The notes under the pieces were generated by a model that worked only from the letters and a program-made list of their open reading frames with translations, was not told the origin of the DNA and did no database searches. A stretch of DNA of 16,595 nt from JANYCG01 sp031428695 (GTDB lineage Bacteria > Pseudomonadota > Gammaproteobacteria > Burkholderiales > Burkholderiaceae_C), in NCBI GenBank assembly GCA_031428695.1, contig JANOYE010000031.1, forward strand, positions 1-16,595. Reading direction: 5' to 3'. The first letter of the stretch is position 1; each line of letters begins with the position of its first letter. A program made the position numbers and the translations under genes. Positions 5,545 to 12,054 of this stretch are shown here, one piece after another.

Positions 5545-7998
5545 ATGTTTTCAGAAGTCCCCGAATCAACGGCGCGCCCGGCCCTCATGTCCAACGCCAC
5601 GCCCAACCCTGCGCCCAACCTCGCGCCCAACTCTCCGCTGTTACAGAATCTCAACCCCGAGCAGCTCGCGGCGGTGGTGTTGCCCAATGAACATGCGTTG
5701 ATTTTGGCCGGCGCAGGCTCCGGCAAAACCCGGGTGCTGACCACGCGCATCGCCTGGCTGCTGCAAAACGGCCTGGTCTCGCCCGGCGGCGTGCTGGCGG
5801 TGACCTTTACGAACAAGGCCGCCAAGGAGATGATGACGCGGCTCACGGCGATGCTGCCGGTGAATGCGCGCGGCATGTGGATTGGCACGTTCCATGGGCT
5901 GTGCAACCGCTTTTTGCGCGCGCATTACAAGATGGCCAACTTGCCGCAGGCGTTTCAGATTTTGGACACGCAAGACCAATTGAGCGCCATCAAACGGCTG
6001 TACAAGCAGTTTGACATCAACGACGAGCGTTACCCACCCAAGCAGACCCAGTGGTTCATCGGTGGCTGCAAGGAAGATGGCCTGCGCCCGTCTGCGGTGC
6101 AAGCGAATGACTCAGACACGCGCAAAAAAGTCGAGATCTACCAGCTTTATGAAGACCAGTGCCAGCGTGAAGGGGTGGTCGATTTTGGCGAGCTGATGCT
6201 GCGCTCGTATGAACTGCTGCGCGACCATGTGCCGATCCGCGAACATTACCAGCGCCGCTTTCGGTACATCTTGATCGACGAGTTTCAGGACACCAACAAA
6301 CTGCAATACGCGTGGATCAAGATGCTGGCTGGGCAAGGCGAGTTCGCCGCGCCCGGCTTGGGTGGCAGTGCCAGCAACTTGCCCGGCGGCTGTGTGATGG
6401 CGGTGGGCGACGACGACCAAAGCATCTACGCTTTTCGCGGCGCGCGGGTCGGCAACATGGCCGATTTCGTCACTGAATTCAAGGTCAAACACCAGATCAA
6501 ACTGGAGCAAAACTACCGAAGCGGCAGCAACATTCTGGACTCGGCCAATGCGCTCATCAGCCACAACGAGCGGCGCCTCGGCAAGAACTTGCGCACCGAC
6601 CAAGGCCCCGGCGAGCCGGTGCGGGTGCTTGAATCGCCCAGCGATTTCGCCGAGGCGCAGTGGATGGTCGATGAGATCAAACAACTGGTGCGTGACGGCG
6701 TTCCCCGGCTTGAAATAGCCATTCTTTATCGCTCTAACGCGCAAAGCCGGGTGATTGAAACGGCGCTGTTCAACGCCGCCATGCCTTACAAGGTGTACGG
6801 TGGCTTGCGCTTTTTTGAGCGGGCGGAAATCAAACACGCCCTGGCTTATCTGCGTATTTTGGAGAACCCGAGTGACGACACCAGCTTTCTGCGCGTCGTT
6901 AATTTCCCGCCGCGTGGCATTGGGGCGCGTTCGTTGGAGCAATTGCAGGACATCGCGAAGGCGCAGGGTGGCTCGCTGCACAACGCGGTGGCGGCGCTTT
7001 CAGGCAAAGCGGGTGCGAACATCGGCGCGTTTGTCGCCAAACTCGACGTGCTGCGGGAACAAACACCTTCTTTAAGCCTGCGCGAAATCATCGAACTGGT
7101 GCTGGAGCACAGCGGCCTCATCGAGCATTACAAAGCGGACCGCGAAGGCGCGGACCGGGTGGAGAACTTGGAAGAGCTGGTCAACGCCGCAGAGAGTTTT
7201 GTGACGCAGGAAGGTTTTGGCCGTGACGCCGTGGCGCTGCCGGTCGATGAGCTGGCGCAAGGGCCGGTAAATGGGCTGCCGGAGGTTCCCGCGCCTGACG
7301 CCGAAACCGGCGAGACGCTGAGCCCGTTGGTGGCATTTCTCACCCATGCCGCGCTTGAATCGGGCGACAACCAAGCCCAAGCCGGGCAAGACGCCGTGCA
7401 ATTGATGACGGTTCACGCCAGCAAAGGCCTGGAGTTCGACTGCGTGTTCATTGGCGGGCTCGAAGAGGGCCTGTTCCCGCACGAGAACTCGATGAGCAGC
7501 CATGACGGCCTGGAGGAAGAGCGTCGGCTGATGTACGTGGCCATCACGCGGGCGCGCAAACGCCTGTATTTGAGCCATTCGCAAACCCGCATGTTGCACG
7601 GGCAAACACGCTACAACGTGAAGAGCCGCTTCTTTGACGAGCTGCCGGAAGAGGCGTTGAAGTGGGTAGCCTCAAAATCCGTTCAAAAGTCATCTGGTTA
7701 TCAAAATAACTCTTATTTTGGTTCAAATAACGCAGCAAGATACGCAAATAATTCGAGACTTAGTGGCCAGAACGACGCTTATAAATATGCAGATAAAAAT
7801 ATTTCAGTTCCTGAACAAAAGGAAACCGGAACCCATGGCATTCGCGCTCAGATGAAGGTGTTTCACAACAAGTTTGGCGAAGGTCTGGTGCTGGCCATCG
7901 AAGGCGCCGGCGCCGATGCCAGGGCGCAAATCAACTTTCCGCGCCATGGTGTGAAATGGTTGGCGCTCGGCATTGCAAAATTGACGCCCTTGCCGTGA
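5545..7998 (+). CDS. uvrD: UvrD/PcrA/Rep-type superfamily 1A DNA helicase
   Basis: ATP-dependent 3'-5' DNA helicase for nucleotide-excision and mismatch repair and for clearing replication forks; cytoplasmic. From the ATG at 5545 it has 817 residues. SF1A motifs run in order: Q-motif LNPEQLAAV (about 40), Walker A GAGSGKT (56-62), TFTNKAAKEM, GTFHGLCNRFLR, DEFQDTNK (from 245), DDDQSIYAFRGA (near 292), LEQNYRS, VHASKGLEFD (near 623), and MYVAITRARKRLYLSHSQTR. The C-terminus (about 768-817, KVFHNKFGEGLVLAIEG...) matches the Tudor-like RNA-polymerase-interacting domain of UvrD/PcrA. An in-frame ATG at 5524 would add seven residues. The 5545 start is preferred for its TACAAT at -10. The N-terminal extension holds three 12-bp tandem repeats. 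The linker at 7672-7828 is strikingly AT-rich. Paralogues Rep and UvrD are hard to separate by eye, though the C-terminal domain favours UvrD. Confidence 0.94.
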   Translation: MFSEVPESTARPALMSNATPNPAPNLAPNSPLLQNLNPEQLAAVVLPNEHALILAGAGSGKTRVLTTRIAWLLQNGLVSPGGVLAVTFTNKAAKEMMTRLTAMLPVNARGMWIGTFHGLCNRFLRAHYKMANLPQAFQILDTQDQLSAIKRLYKQFDINDERYPPKQTQWFIGGCKEDGLRPSAVQANDSDTRKKVEIYQLYEDQCQREGVVDFGELMLRSYELLRDHVPIREHYQRRFRYILIDEFQDTNKLQYAWIKMLAGQGEFAAPGLGGSASNLPGGCVMAVGDDDQSIYAFRGARVGNMADFVTEFKVKHQIKLEQNYRSGSNILDSANALISHNERRLGKNLRTDQGPGEPVRVLESPSDFAEAQWMVDEIKQLVRDGVPRLEIAILYRSNAQSRVIETALFNAAMPYKVYGGLRFFERAEIKHALAYLRILENPSDDTSFLRVVNFPPRGIGARSLEQLQDIAKAQGGSLHNAVAALSGKAGANIGAFVAKLDVLREQTPSLSLREIIELVLEHSGLIEHYKADREGADRVENLEELVNAAESFVTQEGFGRDAVALPVDELAQGPVNGLPEVPAPDAETGETLSPLVAFLTHAALESGDNQAQAGQDAVQLMTVHASKGLEFDCVFIGGLEEGLFPHENSMSSHDGLEEERRLMYVAITRARKRLYLSHSQTRMLHGQTRYNVKSRFFDELPEEALKWVASKSVQKSSGYQNNSYFGSNNAARYANNSRLSGQNDAYKYADKNISVPEQKETGTHGIRAQMKVFHNKFGEGLVLAIEGAGADARAQINFPRHGVKWLALGIAKLTPLP
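5599..5634 (+). repeat. Three 12-bp tandem units in the helicase N-terminus
   Basis: ACGCCCAACCCT, GCGCCCAACCTC and GCGCCCAACTCT lie end to end and encode TPNP-APNL-APNS. The unit length is a multiple of three, so changes in copy number would keep the frame. The segment lies before the first helicase motif. Confidence 0.7.
7672..7828 (+). other. AT-rich linker segment inside the helicase gene
   Basis: A hand count gives 40 G/C in the 120 bases 7681-7800 (33%), against clearly over half on both sides. The encoded stretch is rich in Ser, Asn, Gln and Tyr and looks disordered. It joins the helicase core to the Tudor-like C-terminal domain. The reading frame is intact throughout. Confidence 0.75.
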
Positions 7999-8127
7999 AA
8001 AATCTGACGCCTCGCTTGGTTGCGTTACGTTTTGTAATAGGCAAGCCTGCCAGTCCGGTTGTACATTTCCCACAGCGTCCATAAATCGAAAGAAAGCAGC
8101 TATTTCCTGGCTTCAAGTTGATTCACA

Positions 8128-8319
8128 GTGACGAAATTTCAACAACGCAGCGCTGACAAACAGTCCGATCCGAAAGCCGGGTGGGGGAGACGCGCCACCG
8201 ACAATTCATTGCGCGGCCTGATTGTGAACGAAGCCGATAGCGACGAAGCCTGGGAGAGCTGGCAGGACGCGCTCAAGCAGCAAGAGGGCGAACCGACACA
8301 GCCGGCGCCGCTGGAGTAA
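8128..8319 (+). CDS. Possible small protein, 63 residues, function unknown
   Basis: GTG-started frame between the helicase and the TPR gene, with an in-frame TGA just upstream (8119-8121), so the GTG is the earliest start. The product is hydrophilic, basic at the front (KFQQRSADKQ) and acidic towards the end (NEADSDEAWESWQDAL), with no membrane segment or signal peptide. No Shine-Dalgarno sequence precedes it. Codon use resembles the neighbours and no better frame occupies this gap, so it may be a genuine small gene, but I do not recognise a family. Confidence 0.45.
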   Translation: MTKFQQRSADKQSDPKAGWGRRATDNSLRGLIVNEADSDEAWESWQDALKQQEGEPTQPAPLE

Positions 8320-8344
8320 GCCGTTGGCCGCCCTTGTGCAATAG

Positions 8345-8374
8345 TTGACACATTGCCGAACTTTCAGGCTGAAT
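8345..8374 (+). promoter_or_regulatory. Candidate sigma-70 promoter of the TPR gene
   Basis: A consensus -35 TTGACA (8345-8350), 18 bases, then CTGAAT (8369-8374), which matches only the last three positions of the -10. It would give a leader of about 85 nt before the ATG at 8467. Confidence 0.4.
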
Positions 8375-8466
8375 GCGGGGCAGTTTCTTTTTTTGGGAAA
8401 CTCCGAGGCGCCATTTCGGCTCTACACAGCGCCAACCCCAACAACCTGAACCCATTGGAGTGCTCC

Positions 8467-8949
8467 ATGAAAAGAAAATCCTATGCCAATCTCACCTCCG
8501 CCGTCCTGTTCGTGGCCAGCCTCGCGGCTGCAGTTTCGCTGCCGGTCATGGCTGCGGATACCCCTGGCGGGCCCTCCGTCAATGAGCGCTTAACGGCGGC
8601 ACGCAAATCGATTGACGCCAAAGACTGGAGCAAGGCGATGTTCGAGCTGAATCAGGCCGTGCGCGAAGAGCCGCGCAATGCCGACGTGCACAACCTGCTG
8701 GGTTACACCTACCGCAAACGCGCCACACCTGACCTGGCCAAGGCCTTCGACCACTACAAAACCGCTTTGAACCTGAACCCGAAACACAAAGGCGCGCACG
8801 AATACATCGGCGAAGCGTATTTGACTGACAAAAAACCCGCTGAGGCCGAGAAACACCTGGTGCAACTCGAAGCCATTTGCGGCAACAAGACCTGTGAAGA
8901 GTATGCCGACCTGGCCAAGGCGCTGGCCGACTACAAGGCCAAAAACTAA
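8467..8949 (+). CDS. Periplasmic tetratricopeptide-repeat protein
   Basis: A 160-residue exported TPR protein, presumably a periplasmic protein-protein adaptor. The start at 8467 is chosen because GGAG (8457-8460) lies six bases upstream and a clean signal peptide follows (MKRKS, a hydrophobic stretch to residue 25, cleavage near VMA-AD at 29-30). A longer frame from 8353 would bury this signal. Two to three TPR units follow: residues about 36-67 (SIDAKDWSKAMFELNQAVREEP), 68-103 (NADVHNLLGYTYRK...AFDHYKTALNLNP) and 104-135 (HKGAHEYIGEAYL...). The C-terminal CGNKTCEEYADLAKAL, with two cysteines four apart, is a pattern I recall from small exported TPR proteins of Proteobacteria. The cysteines could form a disulfide in the periplasm. 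The gene is monocistronic by layout: candidate promoter upstream, terminator downstream. Confidence 0.85.
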   Translation: MKRKSYANLTSAVLFVASLAAAVSLPVMAADTPGGPSVNERLTAARKSIDAKDWSKAMFELNQAVREEPRNADVHNLLGYTYRKRATPDLAKAFDHYKTALNLNPKHKGAHEYIGEAYLTDKKPAEAEKHLVQLEAICGNKTCEEYADLAKALADYKAKN

Positions 8950-8969
8950 GCCCTCGCGCCACCATGAAG

Positions 8970-8993
8970 AACGGGGCTGCGAGCCCCGTTTTG
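8970..8993 (+). terminator. Intrinsic terminator after the TPR gene
   Basis: AACGGGGCT (8970-8978) pairs with AGCCCCGTT (8982-8990) over a GCG loop, and the T-run continues to 8992. It lies 20 bp after the TPR stop and between two convergent genes. In the minus direction the T-tract is poor (CTTC), so it mainly serves the plus strand. Confidence 0.8.
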
Positions 8994-9020
8994 CATTGGC
9001 GGACAGGTCAGGGCAAAAAA

Positions 9021-9779
9021 CTATTTGCCCAGCATCTCGGCCGGGTGCATTTGGCCTGGTTTTTCTTCCATGTAGCCCTTGCCGTCTTTGACGCCGCGCA
9101 CGCCGGACACCTGCCAGGCCGTGCGCTGGTTCACCAGACGCGCGAGGAATTCAAGCTCTTCATCCGTGTGGTTGATGGCGCCTGCCGGGTTGAGCATGCG
9201 GCCATTGCGCGGCGCCACTTCGCCCCAGAAGGCCTGGTGGTAGCTTGATTGGCTTTGCACCTTGTTGTCGCCCACGGTCACGTCCACCGTGCCATAACAA
9301 TTGCACAGGTAGTTGCGCCCGGCCTGGCTGGCAAAAATTTCAGAATACAAGCCGGTGCCGCGAATGCCGGCCGTCAATGTCGGCATGACAATCTGGCGGC
9401 TGCTGCCACGCCCCCAGACGCTGGCGACACCCCCCGCGATCAGGCGCAACACACTCACGGCGGAGAGTGATGCGCCGCGCTCGACCACCATCATCGAATT
9501 TTGGCGCACCTGGAAGGCCGAGCTGCCCAGCACAAAGACCAGGTTCGAGCCCGGGCCGGTTTCAACGCTGTCCCCGGTTTGCACCGTTTGCTGGGGGTTC
9601 AGGCGACGCCCGTTCAAGAGCGCATCCCCGGTGAGCGTGACCACGTTGCTGCGGGATTGCGCCTGGGCCGCCGCGAAGCCGCCCATCGCCGTCCAGGCTG
9701 CCGCGGCTTTGACGAAGCCGCGTCGCTGGAACCACAAAACTTCAGGTTCGCTGCGGCCTTGCAATTGATGTTGCGTCAT
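9021..9779 (-). CDS. Tat-exported FecR-domain protein
   Basis: A 252-residue protein with a twin-arginine signal: FQRRGFVKA at residues 17-25, then a hydrophobic stretch and AQAQ near 38-41. It is probably exported folded to the periplasm. The mature start (VVTLTGDALLNGRR, then LNPQQTVQTGDSVETGPGSN) is the FecR-type beta-rich domain, and MPTLTAGIRGTGLYSE is typical of FecR-domain proteins carrying the AGIRGT motif. A YLCNCYGTVDV stretch has two cysteines two apart. The ATG overlaps the upstream membrane-protein stop as ATGA (9779-9776), so the two are translationally coupled. No FecI-type sigma factor or TonB receptor is beside it. A role in iron signalling is therefore not supported, and a structural or envelope role is equally possible. 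Confidence 0.82.
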   Translation of the reverse strand: MTQHQLQGRSEPEVLWFQRRGFVKAAAAWTAMGGFAAAQAQSRSNVVTLTGDALLNGRRLNPQQTVQTGDSVETGPGSNLVFVLGSSAFQVRQNSMMVVERGASLSAVSVLRLIAGGVASVWGRGSSRQIVMPTLTAGIRGTGLYSEIFASQAGRNYLCNCYGTVDVTVGDNKVQSQSSYHQAFWGEVAPRNGRMLNPAGAINHTDEELEFLARLVNQRTAWQVSGVRGVKDGKGYMEEKPGQMHPAEMLGK

Positions 9780-10555
9780 GTGGGGTCTCCAGGAGTGGCT
9801 TCAAAACAATCTTTGACAGTGAAATAAATCGACGTGAAAAACATCGCGGCCATCAACATGGCGGCTGGGAACATCGCTGCTGCGGCGGCAGTCGGGCCAG
9901 CCACTGTCGCGGCGACCAGCGTGACGACCATGCCCACCAAGCCAAACAACACCATCCAGGCCAAGCCGTAGACGAAAAACGCCTTGAAGTTGCGCAGGCA
10001 GGCCATGAGGCTGAAGAACAGGCTTTTTACTGGCGCCATGCCTTCCCAGTAAACCAGAGCCGGAGCGTGCCAGAACATCATGGAGAGCGGCAGATAAAGC
10101 GCCATCGTGGCCCACATGGCCACCTGGAAGTCGCCCTCCATCACCAACTCGCGCGAAATCGAGCCGCCCACAAGATACAGCTTGGCGAATTTGCCGCCGT
10201 CAAACAGGCTGGAAAACCCCATCACCAGCAAAAAACAGGCTGCGTAAATGCCGCCCAGCACCAGCATGGCGCGCAGTTGCGGCTTGGCGGTCTTAAAGGC
10301 GGCCAGCAAAATCGACGGCATGGGGAACTTGCCGCGCGAAGCCTCCTGTGTCGCCAGCATCAAACCCAAGGTGGCGGCCGGCAACAGTGCCAGCGCCAGC
10401 ACATTGCCCAGCACCGGTACGATGGACAACACCGACATCAGGGCCATGAACATGAAAAACAGCCCGGCCAGCGCCAGCGGTTGCTTGAAAAATGTTTGGC
10501 AGCCAAGTTTTACCCATTGAATGCCGGTACGCGCGGGAACGATGTTCAGTTTCAT
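9776..10555 (-). CDS. BPSS1780-family inner-membrane protein
   Basis: A 259-residue protein with about six membrane segments (roughly residues 27-46, 52-69, 95-116, 144-167, 191-218 and 223-247), small loops and no enzyme motif. The opening (WVKLGCQTFFKQPLALAGLFF) and the helix pair after it resemble the BPSS1780 family of Burkholderiales membrane proteins, whose function is not established. It starts 58 bp after thrB on the same strand and overlaps the FecR-domain gene by ATGA. No clear Shine-Dalgarno sequence precedes the ATG at 10555. A functional link to the FecR-domain protein is inferred only from coupling. Confidence 0.8.
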   Translation of the reverse strand: MKLNIVPARTGIQWVKLGCQTFFKQPLALAGLFFMFMALMSVLSIVPVLGNVLALALLPAATLGLMLATQEASRGKFPMPSILLAAFKTAKPQLRAMLVLGGIYAACFLLVMGFSSLFDGGKFAKLYLVGGSISRELVMEGDFQVAMWATMALYLPLSMMFWHAPALVYWEGMAPVKSLFFSLMACLRNFKAFFVYGLAWMVLFGLVGMVVTLVAATVAGPTAAAAAMFPAAMLMAAMFFTSIYFTVKDCFEATPGDPT

Positions 10556-10613
10556 TGATGGTTGGTGTCGCTGGAATTCGAGTGGCGGTCTGCCAGATTA
10601 GTTGCGGCCCGGT

Positions 10614-11618
10614 TCACGCCCGAACCGCGCCCAAACTGTGCACTAGTTCACGCAATACGCGTTCAAAGTGCCCAGGGTCATGCGCCTTGAGCATGGAAGC
10701 TTCGCGGGGCAGGTGCAAATCCCACAGGCGGGAGAGCCAGAAGCGCAAGGCACCGGCGCGTCGCATGGCGGGCAAGGCCTGCCATTCTGCGCCGCTCAAG
10801 GGCCGCACGCGGTTGTAGGCGTCCAGAAAGGCGCTGCTGTGCCCGGGGCGGGCGGCGCCGGTGGGCAGGTCAACACACCAGTCGTTCAACGCCACGGCAA
10901 TGTCAAAAACAAAACTGTCAACGCCGGCAAAGTAAAAGTCGAAAAAACCGGTGAGGCGGGGCACGGCGGGGTCGGCTGAGTCGCCGGGAGATGCGCCTGG
11001 AGCGTCGCCGGTCTCGAACATCACGTTGTCACGGAACAAATCGGCATGCACCGCGCCCTGCGGCAAAGCGGCGTAAATGGATGACGCCGCAAAGTGGTTT
11101 TGGTAGGCCAGCTCGCTTTGAATCAGCGACGCTTGGGCGGCGTCGAGGTGGGGCAGCACCACCGGCACGGTGGCGTTCCACCAAGGCAGGCCGCGCAAAT
11201 TCGGCTGGTTCAATTCAAAATCACGCCTGGCCAAGTGCATTTTGGCCATCATCGCGCCCACCAAGGCGCAATGCGCGGGCGAGGGCGCCAGTTCACTCTT
11301 GCCGCGCAGGCGGTTCACCACCGTGGCCGGTTTGCCATTCACCATGTAGAGCAAGTTGCCCTGCGCGTCGGCGGCCGGGTTGGGCACCGGCACCTCGTGC
11401 TGGGCCAAGTGTTTCATCAGCTTCAGATAAAACGGCAACTGCGCACTTGTCAACCGCTCGAACAGGGTTACCACAAAGGCGCCCTGGTCGGTGGTGGCGA
11501 AGTAGTTGGTGTTTTCGATGCCGCCAGCGCAGCCTTCCAGATTCTGCAGTTGGCCCAGCCCAAGCTTGCTCAGAAGGGTGCTGGCCTCGTCAAACGAGAC
11601 CTCGGTGTACACCGCCAT
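10614..11618 (-). CDS. thrB: Homoserine kinase (APH-fold ThrB)
   Basis: Phosphorylates L-homoserine with ATP to O-phospho-L-homoserine, the step before threonine synthase; cytoplasmic. The 334-residue protein belongs to the aminoglycoside-phosphotransferase-like homoserine kinases of Pseudomonas and Burkholderiales, not to the GHMP-type ThrB of E. coli. Visible signatures are the opening MAVYTEVS, the nucleotide loop GGIENTNYF near 33-41, and the catalytic segment HADLFRDNVMF (from residue 191), with Asp193 as expected base. The metal-binding FDFYFAG follows with Asp227. Between the last two lies a Gly/Pro/Ser/Asp-rich insert (about 203-221) that looks like a lineage-specific loop. It starts five bases after the stop of the DUF2782-like gene, so the two share a transcript. 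The same gene order with polA is known from Pseudomonas. Confidence 0.93.
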   Translation of the reverse strand: MAVYTEVSFDEASTLLSKLGLGQLQNLEGCAGGIENTNYFATTDQGAFVVTLFERLTSAQLPFYLKLMKHLAQHEVPVPNPAADAQGNLLYMVNGKPATVVNRLRGKSELAPSPAHCALVGAMMAKMHLARRDFELNQPNLRGLPWWNATVPVVLPHLDAAQASLIQSELAYQNHFAASSIYAALPQGAVHADLFRDNVMFETGDAPGASPGDSADPAVPRLTGFFDFYFAGVDSFVFDIAVALNDWCVDLPTGAARPGHSSAFLDAYNRVRPLSGAEWQALPAMRRAGALRFWLSRLWDLHLPREASMLKAHDPGHFERVLRELVHSLGAVRA

Positions 11619-11623
11619 GGGTC

Positions 11624-12004
11624 TTAGAAACCCAGCACTTTCCAGGTGCGCTCGCCGGTGTTGGGCTGCACATCGTAGCTCGGCCAGCCGCCTTTGGGCG
11701 CCACGGAAATGCTGCGGGTTTCGCCGCCAAAACGCACTTCGTCGATGCGCACATCTCGGCTCTCAACCTGGATGCGCTCGATCAACTGGTTGGCGCTGGA
11801 AGGCGCAGAATTTAGGGGCGCCTCCAGCGGCAACGGGCGGGCGGTTGCGGCAGGCGTGGCCACTGCTTGCGCAGCGGGCTGGGCCCAGACTTGGCCCATG
11901 CCGCAGCCCAACACAGCGACCAGTGTGGCGGCAGTGAGTTTGGACGTCTGCTTGGCCATCGGTTTGAGACCACCGAGCGGTACGGTGAAAGTGGGCTTGC
12001 GCAT
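11624..12004 (-). CDS. Small exported DUF2782-like protein
   Basis: A 126-residue protein from the ATG at 12004, with an alternative ATG at 11959 (MAKQTSKL...). Either start gives a signal peptide with hydrophobic core TAATLVAVLGCGMGQ and cleavage after VWA or AQA, so it is probably periplasmic. After an Ala/Pro-rich stretch the C-terminal 45 residues (IDEVRFGG...ISVAPKGGWPSYDVQ...) follow the rhythm of DUF2782, a small domain of unknown role often encoded between thrB and polA in Proteobacteria. TACAAT lies six bases before the 12004 ATG, consistent with a leaderless start there. The 11959 start has only a weak upstream GGTGG. It is the first gene of a likely operon with thrB, divergent from polA over a 50-bp gap. 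The family match is divergent and rests partly on synteny. Confidence 0.68.
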   Translation of the reverse strand: MRKPTFTVPLGGLKPMAKQTSKLTAATLVAVLGCGMGQVWAQPAAQAVATPAATARPLPLEAPLNSAPSSANQLIERIQVESRDVRIDEVRFGGETRSISVAPKGGWPSYDVQPNTGERTWKVLGF

Positions 12005-12054
12005 GGGCAGATTGTAGAGCCACGGCGGTGTCCGAAGGGGCGCAAAATAAGGGC
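12005..12054. promoter_or_regulatory. 50-bp divergent promoter region between thrB operon and polA
   Basis: Minus strand: TACAAT (12016-12011), six bases, ATG at 12004. Plus strand: CAAAAT (12043-12048), six bases, ATG at 12055. Both -10-like boxes place the start site at the start codon. The only purine-rich stretch before polA (AAGGG) is one base from the ATG, too close for a normal Shine-Dalgarno. The two promoters would have to overlap in their -35 regions, which implies mutual interference. Confidence 0.45.

Noticed and set aside
6112..7605. Long minus-strand frames opposite the helicase
   Set aside because: Mirror frames of a gene with complete helicase motifs, with low-complexity composition.
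8036..8055. Small GGCA...TGCC hairpin after the helicase gene as terminator
   Set aside because: The stem is only four base pairs and no T-run follows.
9021..9779. FecR-domain gene as part of an iron-signalling (FecIRA) system
   Set aside because: No sigma factor or TonB-dependent receptor is nearby, and the protein has a Tat signal rather than the anti-sigma N-terminus of FecR.
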